Shown here piece by piece: positions 1-5,717 of a DNA stretch of 5,717 bases. The stretch covers positions 1 through 5,717 of the forward strand of contig JAKSSI010000097.1 of assembly GCA_024403175.1 (NCBI GenBank), given 5' to 3'. The stretch is from Clostridia bacterium. Its GTDB lineage: Bacteria > Bacillota_A > Clostridia > Peptostreptococcales > Anaerovoracaceae. The position numbers and the translations under genes were made by a program. Numbering within the stretch: the first letter of the stretch is position 1; each line of letters begins with the position of its first letter. The notes beneath the pieces are model-generated. The model did not search any database, had not been told where the DNA came from, and saw only the letters and a list, made by a program, of their open reading frames with translations.

Positions 1-1328
1 TTAAGATTCTTAAGACCTGTTCTTTCCTTTTCCTTTGCTTCAAGGCCTGCAATCCAAGCACGGCCATCCTTTGCAGATAAGTTAATATTATCAAGCTCTT
101 CGGAATAACCAGGACGAATAATACCGCCTTCTCTAATGGAGAATGGTGGTTCATCTACAATGGCATCTTCAATGTTCTGACAAATATCTTCTAACGGAGA
201 AATCTGCATATTAAGCTGCTTTAAAAGTTCTGAATCTAAATCAGAAAGTTCAGCTTTAATATCAGGAAGTTTCTTAAGGGAAATCTTAAGAGCTATCATA
301 TCCTTAGCATTTGCAGTACCCATGGAAATTCTAGCAATAAGTCTTTCCAAATCATAAATAGCCTTAAGTGATTCTCTTAAATTATTGCGAGTAAATATGT
401 CGTAGCAAAGAACATCTACGGCATCGAGTCTTCTATCAATTTCGTTTTTGTCGATTAAAGGTTCTCTAAGCCACTGCTTCATTCTTCTTGAACCCATAGC
501 TGTGCCGCACTTATCAAGAACTCCAAGGAGACTTCCCTTTACGTTTCTTTCAAAGAGTGTTTCTGTTATTTCAAGATTTCTTATTGTGGCTCTATCAAGA
601 CGCATAGTCTTGTTTGCATCTAAAACCTTAAGTGGCTCTAAGTGAACAATGTCTTGCTTTTGAGTATCTTTAAGATATGCAAGAAGCATAGATACAGCAT
701 TCTTATCATAGTAAAGACGCTTTTCTATGCAAGAGATGTAAAGCTTTCTTTGAAGCTGTACATAGTTATATATTTCAGGCTTTTCAGCCTCTGTTTTATT
801 AGTGATGATTTCCTTTGGAGCAATTCTTGTAAGTGTTTCAAGAAGCTGTTCAAAGGCGCTGTCGCCTTCAAACTTAGATGCGCAGAATTCACCTGTAGAT
901 AAATCGCACCAAGATGAATCAATGCAATCTTCGTCGAAGTAAACTGCAACTAAGTAGTTGTTTTCCTTTTCATCCAGCATTGATGCACTTACAACAGTAC
1001 CAGGAGTAACAATCTTAACAACTTCTCTTGGCACTATGCCCTTGGTTGTAGCAGGGTCGGCCATCTGTTCTGCAATAGCCACCTTAAAGCCCTGTTCAAT
1101 GAGTTTTGCAATATAAGTATCGGCAGCATGGTAAGGAACACCACACATTGGCGCCTTATCTTCTCCACCGCAAGACTTTGCTGTTAAAACCAATTCGATA
1201 GCCTTAGATACAATTACGGCATCCTCAAAAAACATCTCATAAAAATCACCGAGACGATAAAACAGGATACAGTCTTTGTACTGCTCCTTAGTTGCCAAAT
1301 ATTGTTGCATCATTGGGCTGTAAGCCAT
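1..1328 (-). CDS. mutS: DNA mismatch repair protein MutS, N-terminal part (3' end beyond the window)
   Basis: MutS recognises mispaired and looped bases in DNA and recruits MutL. The frame is open from the ATG at 1326-1328 to the left edge: 442 codons with no stop or frameshift, about half of a normal MutS. The start region MAYSPMMQQYLATKEQYKDC matches the family, followed by ILFYRLGDFYEMFFEDA (21-37). Phe29 and Glu31 form the Phe-x-Glu that wedges at the mismatch. PMCGVPYHAADTYIAKLI (60-77) and DPATTKGIVPREVVKIVTPG (89-108) complete domain I. The connector domain follows (about 120-240, with SWCDLSTGEF), then the core/lever region with RLDRATIRNLEIT (243-255) and LGVLDKCGTAMGSRRMKQWL (268-287), and the start of the clamp (GGIIRPGYSEELD, 401-413, and ERTGLKNL, 435-442). 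The ATPase domain is outside the window. The ATG abuts the tlyA stop and has GGAG 6 nt upstream. This is a clear MutS1-type protein, not MutS2, because the mismatch-binding domain is present. Confidence 0.97.
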   Translation of the reverse strand, partial: MAYSPMMQQYLATKEQYKDCILFYRLGDFYEMFFEDAVIVSKAIELVLTAKSCGGEDKAPMCGVPYHAADTYIAKLIEQGFKVAIAEQMADPATTKGIVPREVVKIVTPGTVVSASMLDEKENNYLVAVYFDEDCIDSSWCDLSTGEFCASKFEGDSAFEQLLETLTRIAPKEIITNKTEAEKPEIYNYVQLQRKLYISCIEKRLYYDKNAVSMLLAYLKDTQKQDIVHLEPLKVLDANKTMRLDRATIRNLEITETLFERNVKGSLLGVLDKCGTAMGSRRMKQWLREPLIDKNEIDRRLDAVDVLCYDIFTRNNLRESLKAIYDLERLIARISMGTANAKDMIALKISLKKLPDIKAELSDLDSELLKQLNMQISPLEDICQNIEDAIVDEPPFSIREGGIIRPGYSEELDNINLSAKDGRAWIAGLEAKEKERTGLKNL

Positions 1329-2129
1329 TTATATCTCCAATTTCTTGTGAGCAGCCTCTACAACTGCATTCACATCTATTTCTGAATTAATAACTTCTGT
1401 TTGTTTTTTTAATCTAATAAGAAACTCTATGTTTCCTGTTGTTCCAGTAACCGGTGAGAAATCCAAACCGATTACTGAAAGACCACTATCGTTTGCATAG
1501 CCTATAACGTTTTCAATTACAGACTTGTGAACTGAAGGATCTTTTACTATTCCCTTTTTTCCAACCTGTTCTCTGCCGGCTTCAAACTGCGGCTTAACAA
1601 GAGCCACAAATTCTGCACCGTCTTTTAAAAGAGTTACAGCTGGCGGAAAAATCAATTTAAGAGAGATAAAGGAAACATCTGTGCAGGCAAAATCAAAACT
1701 GTCTGCAAAATCTTCAGGCACTGCATTTCTAAAATTATACTTTTCCATGCAGACTACTCGTTCATCTTGTCTTAGCTTATAATCAAGCTGACCATGTCCT
1801 ACGTCTACTGAATAGACTTTTGTAGCTCCGCGTTGAAGCATACAGTCTGTAAACCCACCTGTAGATGCGCCAATATCAAGGCAAGTCAAGCCATTAACAT
1901 CGATTTCAAAAACATCTAAAGCTTTGTTAAGCTTAAATCCACCGCGGCTTACAAACGGACACTTATCGCCCTTTACTTCTATAAGGGCTTCAACGTCTAC
2001 ATTTGTGCCAGGCTTATCGGAAATAGCCTTGTTAACAAATACTTTGCCTTCCATGATAGCAAGCTTGGCTTTTTCTCTTGATTCAAAATATCCTTGTTCA
2101 GTTAAAAGTACATCAAGCCTTTTTTTCAT
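1329..2129 (-). CDS. tlyA: TlyA-family rRNA 2'-O-methyltransferase (S4 domain plus FtsJ-like domain)
   Basis: TlyA proteins (YqxC in B. subtilis, often annotated as hemolysin A) are SAM-dependent methyltransferases that 2'-O-methylate rRNA cytidines. In Mycobacterium this conditions sensitivity to capreomycin. The 266-residue protein has an N-terminal S4 RNA-binding domain (about 3-60, RLDVLLTEQGYFESREKAK, then GKVFVNK). An FtsJ-like Rossmann domain follows, with the SAM motif CLDIGASTGGFTDC (83-96) and VDVGHGQLDYKLR (108-120). The K-D-K-E catalytic tetrad is complete: Lys67 (SRGGFKL), Asp151 (TDVSFISL), Lys179 (LVKPQFE) and Glu235 (GNIEFL). About 31 residues follow the last Glu, so a C-terminal helix is kept. 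The ATG (2127-2129) overlaps the dxs end by 17 nt and has AAAGGA 5 nt upstream. The stop abuts the mutS ATG. Family and fold are secure; the exact rRNA target is inferred from relatives, and hemolysin activity is not supported by the sequence. Confidence 0.95.
   Translation of the reverse strand: MKKRLDVLLTEQGYFESREKAKLAIMEGKVFVNKAISDKPGTNVDVEALIEVKGDKCPFVSRGGFKLNKALDVFEIDVNGLTCLDIGASTGGFTDCMLQRGATKVYSVDVGHGQLDYKLRQDERVVCMEKYNFRNAVPEDFADSFDFACTDVSFISLKLIFPPAVTLLKDGAEFVALVKPQFEAGREQVGKKGIVKDPSVHKSVIENVIGYANDSGLSVIGLDFSPVTGTTGNIEFLIRLKKQTEVINSEIDVNAVVEAAHKKLEI
1335..1338 (-). promoter_or_regulatory. Shine-Dalgarno of mutS, inside tlyA
   Basis: GGAG lies in the last codons of tlyA (Leu-Glu-Ile), 6 nt before the mutS ATG. 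The spacer contains the tlyA TAA stop, so a ribosome finishing tlyA ends directly on the mutS start. Confidence 0.7.
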
Positions 2130-3960
2130 AGAATTCCTTTATCTTCTTTGCTATGCCGTTTGCATCCATTTCATAAACCTCACGAAGTTTGCTAACGGTG
2201 CCGTGAGGAATAAAAGCGTCTGGCCAAGCAATATTAAGTACGTTTATAGAAAGTTTAGACTGTATAAGAATTGCAGAGATTTCTTCGCCAACCCCTCCGC
2301 AAATAGTGCCGTCTTCAACTGTAATTACATATTTGTAATTTGAAGCAATCTTTATAATTTCCTCTTTATCAAGAGGCTTTAAAACTTTTAAATCGCAAAC
2401 TGATGCATCTATGTTTTCTAATTTTTCTGCAGCATCAATTGCAATTGGAAGTGAATTGCCATCTGAGAAAATGATTACATCCTTACCTTCTTTTATAACT
2501 TCAGGTTTTGGATCAAAGGAAGTTGTTTCATTCCATTTTTCTGCCTTTGGAGCATTTCCTCTACCATATCTTATTGCAACAGTAGAATCTAAAGTATGTG
2601 CATATCTAAGCATCTGTCTTAAAGAAGACTCATCTCTTGGCGAGAGAATTGTAATGCCTGGAATAAGCTTTAAATATGCAATATCAAACTGTCCCTGATG
2701 TGTTTCGCCGTCCTGACCAGTAATTCCTGCTCTATCAACAGCAAAGATAATTGGAAGCTTTTGAAGAGCAACTTCTGAAAGTACTTGATCGAAAGCACGC
2801 TGAAGGAATGTTGAATATAAAGCAACTGCTGGCTTTAATCCGTTTAAAGCAAGTCCTGATGCAAATGCAACTGCATTTTGCTCTGCAATACCTACATCGA
2901 ACATTCTGTTTGGATGCTTTTCTTTAAAGCTTCCAAGGCCAGTACCATCTATCATAGCAGCAGATACTGCCACTACTTTTTCATCTTCGTCGGCAATCTT
3001 TGAAAGTTCGTCTCCAAAAATAGAAGACCAAGAATTTTTATTTTCAACAGAAACTGCATCTGCGGTTTCCACATCGAATTTACCAATTCCATGATACTTA
3101 GAAGGATTTTCTTCAGCAGGGCCAAAGCCTTTACCCTTTCTAGTAACAACATGAAGAACTATTGGTCTGTTGCTTGTCTTAGCAAATTCAAGAGTCTTTG
3201 TAAGTTCATCAATATTGTGGCCATCGATTGGTCCATAATACTTAAAACCAAGCTCTTCAAAAATCGCACCTGGCACCATCGTGTACTTAATAAGGTTTCT
3301 AAATTTTACAAGGAACTTCTGAAGTCCTGTAAGCTTTGCAGCCTTAATAGAATCCTTAAACTTATTGTATGCATGGCTTGTTCTAAGCTTTCTTAAGTGC
3401 TTTGGAATACCTCCAATATTGCCTGAAATAGACATAGTATTATCATTGATAATAACTATCATTGGAGTTTTAGAAGCTCCAGCTAAGTTTAAAGCTTCCC
3501 ATGCAACACCGGCTGTTAAAGAACCATCGCCAATAACAGAGATACAAGAATAGTTTTCATTCTTTAAATCTCTTGCTGTAGCATAACCAAGACAAGCACC
3601 TATAGAAGTGCCAGAATGGCCGCTGTTAAACATATCGTGTGCTGATTCATCAATTTTAGGAAAACCAGAAATACCACCGTAGTTTCTTAAGTTTTCCATA
3701 TCTTCATATCTGCCTGTAAGCATCTTATGAACATAGCTCTGATGACCAACGTCAAAAATAATCTTATCCTTTGGTGTATCAAAAACCTTGTGCAGTGCTA
3801 AAGTAAGTTCAACAATGCCAAGATTGGAAGCTAAGTGGCCCCCATTCTTTGATACAAATTTAATAAGATCTTGTCTTATATCTAAAGCAAGTGCATCAAG
3901 TTCAGATGCAGACATACTTTTAACTTGCTGTATTAAATTTTCGTTTTTATTTATTGACAT
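2113..3960 (-). CDS. dxs: 1-deoxy-D-xylulose-5-phosphate synthase
   Basis: Dxs is a thiamine-diphosphate enzyme that condenses pyruvate with glyceraldehyde-3-phosphate to DXP. This is the first step of the MEP isoprenoid pathway and also supplies thiamine and pyridoxal precursors. The protein is 615 residues, a normal length. Seen: GGHLASNLG (40-48, with the conserved His), DVGHQSYVHKMLTGR (70-84), GHSGTS (114-119), the ThDP/metal motif GDG (144-146) through NDN (172-174), GPIDGH (243-248), DVGIAEQ (355-361, catalytic Glu360), YSTFLQRAFDQV (382-393), DRAGITGQDGETHQG (409-423) and IRYGRGN (463-469, phosphate-binding arginines). Asn362 replaces the usual His of AEQHAV. The start MSINKNENL aligns with family N-termini; an open frame continues 24 codons upstream inside ispA but looks non-native. 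There is no clear Shine-Dalgarno, and the ATG overlaps the ispA end by 14 nt, so translation probably depends on ispA. The TGA stop lies inside tlyA. Sharing an operon with ispA puts both ends of prenyl precursor supply under one transcript. Confidence 0.97.
   Translation of the reverse strand: MSINKNENLIQQVKSMSASELDALALDIRQDLIKFVSKNGGHLASNLGIVELTLALHKVFDTPKDKIIFDVGHQSYVHKMLTGRYEDMENLRNYGGISGFPKIDESAHDMFNSGHSGTSIGACLGYATARDLKNENYSCISVIGDGSLTAGVAWEALNLAGASKTPMIVIINDNTMSISGNIGGIPKHLRKLRTSHAYNKFKDSIKAAKLTGLQKFLVKFRNLIKYTMVPGAIFEELGFKYYGPIDGHNIDELTKTLEFAKTSNRPIVLHVVTRKGKGFGPAEENPSKYHGIGKFDVETADAVSVENKNSWSSIFGDELSKIADEDEKVVAVSAAMIDGTGLGSFKEKHPNRMFDVGIAEQNAVAFASGLALNGLKPAVALYSTFLQRAFDQVLSEVALQKLPIIFAVDRAGITGQDGETHQGQFDIAYLKLIPGITILSPRDESSLRQMLRYAHTLDSTVAIRYGRGNAPKAEKWNETTSFDPKPEVIKEGKDVIIFSDGNSLPIAIDAAEKLENIDASVCDLKVLKPLDKEEIIKIASNYKYVITVEDGTICGGVGEEISAILIQSKLSINVLNIAWPDAFIPHGTVSKLREVYEMDANGIAKKIKEFYEKKA
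2119..2125 (-). other. Possible -1 slippery heptamer A-AAA-AAG at the end of dxs
   Basis: In the dxs frame the last codons are GAA AAA AAG GCT TGA, so the heptamer is phased as in known -1 frameshift sites (A AAA AAG, as in dnaX). A -1 slip would replace the final Ala with Gly-Leu-Met-Tyr-Phe and stop at TAA (2102-2104). It would not fuse Dxs to TlyA. No strong downstream stem-loop is visible, and the same heptamer occurs in-frame near the start of xseB (5067-5073), so chance from Lys-Lys codons is likely. Confidence 0.25.
2135..2140 (-). promoter_or_regulatory. Shine-Dalgarno of tlyA, inside dxs
   Basis: AAAGGA in the last codons of dxs ends 5 nt before the tlyA ATG and supports that start. 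It also lies 9 nt ahead of an in-frame A-AAA-AAG heptamer at the dxs end. Confidence 0.65.
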
Positions 3961-4861
3961 CAATTTTTGATTGGAGTAAATCGAGTACATAAAGCAGAAC
4001 TTCTGCATTATCGTAATAGCCTGATACTGCATCTCTAGCTTTGCCGAGAAGTTCGTTTGCTATTTCAATGGATCTTTCGAGTCCATAAACTGCAGGATAA
4101 GTGCACTTGTTCTGGTCTTCATCTTTTCCAATTGTGTGACCCATTTCTTCTTCGCTACTAATAACGTCGAGAATATCGTCTACAACCTGGAAAGCAAGAC
4201 CAAGGTTTTCACCGTAGGTTTCAAGGTTGGCCATTAATTCCTTATCTGCGCCACCAAGATAACCGCCAGCCTTTACGCAAGCTCTAATAAATGTACCTGT
4301 CTTATTAACGTGAATAAAGTTAACCATGTCTTCAGACGCAGTAGTACCTTCTGCTTCAACGTCTGCCACCTGGCCAGCAACCATGCCTCTAACGCCTGTT
4401 CCCTTGGAAATAGAAAATGCAGCTCTAACTTTACAGTTGAGTTCTTCTGGGTCGTCAAGGAAGAGAAGCATATTCTTTGTCATAATTTCATAAGCTGCAG
4501 AAAGAAGACCGTCGCCTGCAAGAAGAGCAATATCTTCTCCAAACATCTTATGATTTGTTGGCTTACCTCTTCTTAAATCATCGTTATCCATACATGGAAG
4601 GTCGTCGTGAATAAGAGAGTAAGTGTGAATGTATTCAACTGCACATGCAAAAGGAATAGCCATATTCATAGGCTTATTGCACATATCAAAAGCAGCAAGA
4701 AGAAGCACTGGTCTAATGCGCTTTCCGCCAGCTGTGAGAGAATATTTCATAGCCTCGTAAAGATCCTTACATTTAGGATCGATATTAGGCATAAAGTCGA
4801 AAAGATGCTCGTTTACTAAATCCTTTAATTTGTTATATGCTGCTGCAGAACTATTGTTCAT
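3947..4861 (-). CDS. ispA: Farnesyl diphosphate synthase (geranyltranstransferase)
   Basis: This trans-prenyltransferase condenses dimethylallyl/geranyl diphosphate with isopentenyl diphosphate to give C15 farnesyl diphosphate, the precursor for undecaprenyl-phosphate and other prenyl lipids. It is cytosolic and all-helical. With the ATG start it has 304 residues, close to E. coli IspA (299). Seen in order: AGGKRIRP (44-51, diphosphate-binding Lys/Arg), the first Asp-rich motif DDLPCMDNDDLRRG (86-99, with the two-residue insertion of bacterial FPP synthases), AGDGLL (115-120), GMVAGQVADVEAEG (159-172), KTG (187-189) and the second Asp-rich motif FQVVDDILD (224-232). The residue five before the first motif is Tyr81 (YSLIHDD), which in this family favours C15 rather than longer products. 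The loop after the second motif (GKDEDQNKCTYP) is a few residues shorter than in many homologues. It overlaps xseB by 11 nt and dxs by 14 nt. Two in-frame TTG codons (4870, 4864) lie just upstream, but the ATG fits the ribosome site best. Farnesyl over geranylgeranyl product is an inference. Confidence 0.95.
   Translation of the reverse strand: MNNSSAAAYNKLKDLVNEHLFDFMPNIDPKCKDLYEAMKYSLTAGGKRIRPVLLLAAFDMCNKPMNMAIPFACAVEYIHTYSLIHDDLPCMDNDDLRRGKPTNHKMFGEDIALLAGDGLLSAAYEIMTKNMLLFLDDPEELNCKVRAAFSISKGTGVRGMVAGQVADVEAEGTTASEDMVNFIHVNKTGTFIRACVKAGGYLGGADKELMANLETYGENLGLAFQVVDDILDVISSEEEMGHTIGKDEDQNKCTYPAVYGLERSIEIANELLGKARDAVSGYYDNAEVLLYVLDLLQSKIDVNK
3994..4006. repeat. Short perfect inverted repeat upstream of dxs, inside ispA
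   Basis: The two 6-base arms GCAGAA and TTCTGC flank a single central base. As RNA this could form at most a 5-bp stem with a 3-nt loop, 33 nt before the dxs ATG. It is weak, lies in ispA codons and may be chance. Confidence 0.25.
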
Positions 4862-5081
4862 CAAAATCAACCACCTCTCCTGTTTCAGGATTAAACATTT
4901 CGATTTTCTGTTTAGCTGCTTCTAACTTTGCTTTGCAAAGATTGTAATACTCAACACTCTTGTTAAAAATTTCGATGGATTCTTCTAATGAACCATCTCC
5001 GGATCTAAGCGCATCGGCTGCGTCTTCGAGTTTGGAAAGAGCTTCTTCGAAGCTTAATTCTTTAGTCTTTTTTGTTGCCAT
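4851..5081 (-). CDS. xseB: Exodeoxyribonuclease VII small subunit
   Basis: XseB is the small non-catalytic subunit of exonuclease VII. Several copies pack on the coiled coil of one XseA and are needed for a soluble, active enzyme. The 76-residue length is typical of the family. After a basic start (MATKKTK) comes the helical-hairpin signature: [20 protein letters not shown] (residues 9-28), then [19 protein letters not shown] (29-47) and a second helix with [14 protein letters not shown] (48-61). The tail is acidic (GEVVDFDEQ). The ATG at 5079-5081 is preceded by GGAG with a 7-nt spacer, which supports this start. The gene overlaps the end of xseA by 20 nt and its TAG stop lies inside the start of ispA, so its translation is probably coupled to both neighbours. 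Nothing is missing or broken. Confidence 0.95.
   Translation of the reverse strand: MATKKTKELSFEEALSKLEDAADALRSGDGSLEESIEIFNKSVEYYNLCKAKLEAAKQKIEMFNPETGEVVDFDEQ
4871..4880 (-). promoter_or_regulatory. Shine-Dalgarno of ispA, inside xseB
   Basis: The purine-rich run GGAGAGGTGG lies in the last codons of xseB (Gly-Glu-Val-Val). Its AGGTGG part ends 9 nt before the ATG at 4859-4861, which supports that start. The GGAG part would also sit 6 nt before the upstream TTG at 4868-4870, so a minor start three residues earlier cannot be excluded. Confidence 0.7.
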
Positions 5082-5717
5082 TGCTTTTCTCCACGTTTAT
5101 AGCTGTGGCGGTAATAGTGCCTCCGTTTAAAAGGATGCTAATAGTATCGCCTTTTTTAACTGATTTAATATCTGATATCCAATTGCCTTTTTCGTCTTTA
5201 ACGGCTGCATAGCCCTTTTCAAGCACGTTTAAAGGATTGGAAGAATCTATATCAAGCTTTAAAAGTTTAAGCTGATTTTCGTAGTCTTTTATAGTTGATG
5301 TAATATTATCCTGGCAAGATTTATACAGGTGCTCAATGTTTTGAAGACCATAAGTAACTTTGTCTGCCAGTTCCTTGTACATGCGTACTGGATTACAGCT
5401 TCTAATTCTATCTATGTAATTGTCTATGTGCGGTACAGCAAGCTCAGCCGCTGCTGTAGGTGTAGCAGCTCTTAAATCTGCTACATAGTCAGTAATAACT
5501 GTGTCGATTTCATGGCCGACTGCAGATATTACGGGAATCTTTGAATCATAAACGGCACGCGCAACTATCTCCTCATTAAAGGACCAAAGGTCTTCAATGG
5601 ATCCACCGCCTCTTCCTACGATCAAAACATCAGTATCTTTAAACTGCATATTAAAATTGTAACTAGCGTCGGCAATAGATGCTGCACTATTTGCACCCTG
5701 TACCAATGCAGGATACA
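5062..5717 (-). CDS. xseA: Exodeoxyribonuclease VII large subunit, C-terminal part (5' end beyond the window)
   Basis: XseA is the catalytic subunit of exonuclease VII, a cytoplasmic metal-independent nuclease that degrades single-stranded DNA from both ends into oligonucleotides. 217 residues are visible before the TAA stop. The frame stays open to the right edge, beginning YPALVQG, which matches the conserved YPxxVQG of the family. The catalytic-core motifs follow: [17 protein letters not shown] (visible residues 31-47), AVGHEID (65-71) and [18 protein letters not shown] (79-96). The Arg of GRGGGS and the His and Asp of GHEID correspond to residues known to be important in the E. coli enzyme. 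A probable coiled coil covers about 98-155. Then come [11 protein letters not shown] (160-170) and a small beta-rich end ([13 protein letters not shown]). Only about 146 residues follow GHEID, against roughly 215 in E. coli, so the coiled coil is short. The stop lies inside xseB (20-nt overlap), fitting co-translation with its partner. The identification is very secure; the N-terminal OB-fold is off-window. Confidence 0.96.
   Translation of the reverse strand, partial: YPALVQGANSAASIADASYNFNMQFKDTDVLIVGRGGGSIEDLWSFNEEIVARAVYDSKIPVISAVGHEIDTVITDYVADLRAATPTAAAELAVPHIDNYIDRIRSCNPVRMYKELADKVTYGLQNIEHLYKSCQDNITSTIKDYENQLKLLKLDIDSSNPLNVLEKGYAAVKDEKGNWISDIKSVKKGDTISILLNGGTITATAINVEKSNGNKKD
5089..5092 (-). 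promoter_or_regulatory. Shine-Dalgarno of xseB, inside xseA
   Basis: GGAG sits 7 nt before the xseB ATG and lies within the final codons of xseA (Val-Glu of its C-terminal tail). The spacing is normal for Bacillota and supports the chosen xseB start. Confidence 0.7.

Larger units (their letters stand above)
1..5717 (-). other. Segment of one polycistronic operon, xseA-xseB-ispA-dxs-tlyA-mutS
   Basis: All six genes share a strand and have no spacers. They overlap by 20 nt (xseA/xseB), 11 nt (xseB/ispA), 14 nt (ispA/dxs) and 17 nt (dxs/tlyA), and tlyA/mutS abut. No internal terminator hairpin with a T-run, and no convincing promoter, was seen in the coding DNA. Both ends of the operon lie outside the window. 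Co-transcription is inferred from this layout. Confidence 0.85.

Noticed and set aside
1..640. Repeated palindromic hexamer CTTAAG (for example at 9-14, 272-277, 285-290, 362-367, 627-632)
   Set aside because: Each copy is a Leu-Lys codon pair (CTT AAG) in the MutS frame. Spacing is irregular, so codon preference explains it better than a binding site.
725..949. Minus-strand 74-codon frame inside mutS
   Set aside because: It is out of frame with the intact MutS reading frame and has no independent support.
1404..1410. Second seven-base A run (minus strand) in tlyA as a phase-variation tract
   Set aside because: It encodes Lys-Lys near the C-terminus. Such runs are expected in AT-rich genes and seven bases is short for phase variation.
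1924..2343. Open plus-strand frame of 139 codons across the tlyA/dxs junction
   Set aside because: It is antisense to two clear conserved genes, has no recognisable domain and no supported start; it is a by-product of the coding bias on the other strand. The same applies to the other plus-strand frames (for example 642-902, 3091-3396, 4310-4576).
3961..4032. Longer Dxs beginning 24 codons upstream at the ATG at 4032
   Set aside because: The extra residues (MQYQAITIMQ...) do not resemble Dxs N-termini, lie wholly inside ispA and have no good ribosome site. The start at 3960 matches the family.
5062..5706. XseA starting at the TTG at 5706 as a complete 214-residue protein
   Set aside because: The frame continues to the window edge with the conserved YPA before it, and the protein would lack the OB-fold and half of the catalytic core. 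It is a gene cut by the window, not a short form.

Overview
The window is one uninterrupted block of minus-strand housekeeping genes. It is AT-rich, uses the standard stop codons (TAA, TAG and TGA all end genes here) and has no free intergenic DNA. The conserved core order xseA-xseB-ispA-dxs-tlyA, the Shine-Dalgarno style (GGAG or AGGA, 5-9 nt spacers) and the protein sequences point to a low-GC member of Bacillota, most likely class Clostridia and perhaps Lachnospiraceae-like. The family-level guess comes from sequence feel, not from a search.

Reading in the direction of transcription, from right to left: the C-terminal half of xseA (exonuclease VII large subunit, cut by the right edge), xseB (exonuclease VII small subunit), ispA (farnesyl diphosphate synthase), dxs (1-deoxy-D-xylulose-5-phosphate synthase), tlyA (S4-domain rRNA 2'-O-methyltransferase) and the N-terminal half of mutS (DNA mismatch recognition, cut by the left edge). 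Adjacent genes overlap by 20, 11, 14 and 17 nt, and the last pair abuts (TAA directly followed by ATG). The six genes therefore look like part of one polycistronic, translationally coupled operon. No promoter, terminator, RNA gene, insertion sequence, CRISPR array or attachment site is visible, and no stretch over 300 bases lacks a gene.

The genes cover three jobs: DNA repair (XseA/XseB nuclease, MutS), isoprenoid supply (Dxs makes the first MEP-pathway intermediate; IspA condenses the C5 products to C15 farnesyl diphosphate for undecaprenyl and other lipids) and ribosome modification (TlyA). The xse-ispA-dxs-tlyA cluster is a known arrangement in Bacillota. The less standard point is mutS directly after tlyA, where NAD kinase, argR and recN commonly sit.

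I found no new defence, mobile or regulatory system. The points most worth a second look are the short XseA coiled coil and what it implies for XseB stoichiometry, the lack of a Shine-Dalgarno at dxs, several substitutions in conserved Dxs motifs, and a possible slippery heptamer at the dxs/tlyA overlap.
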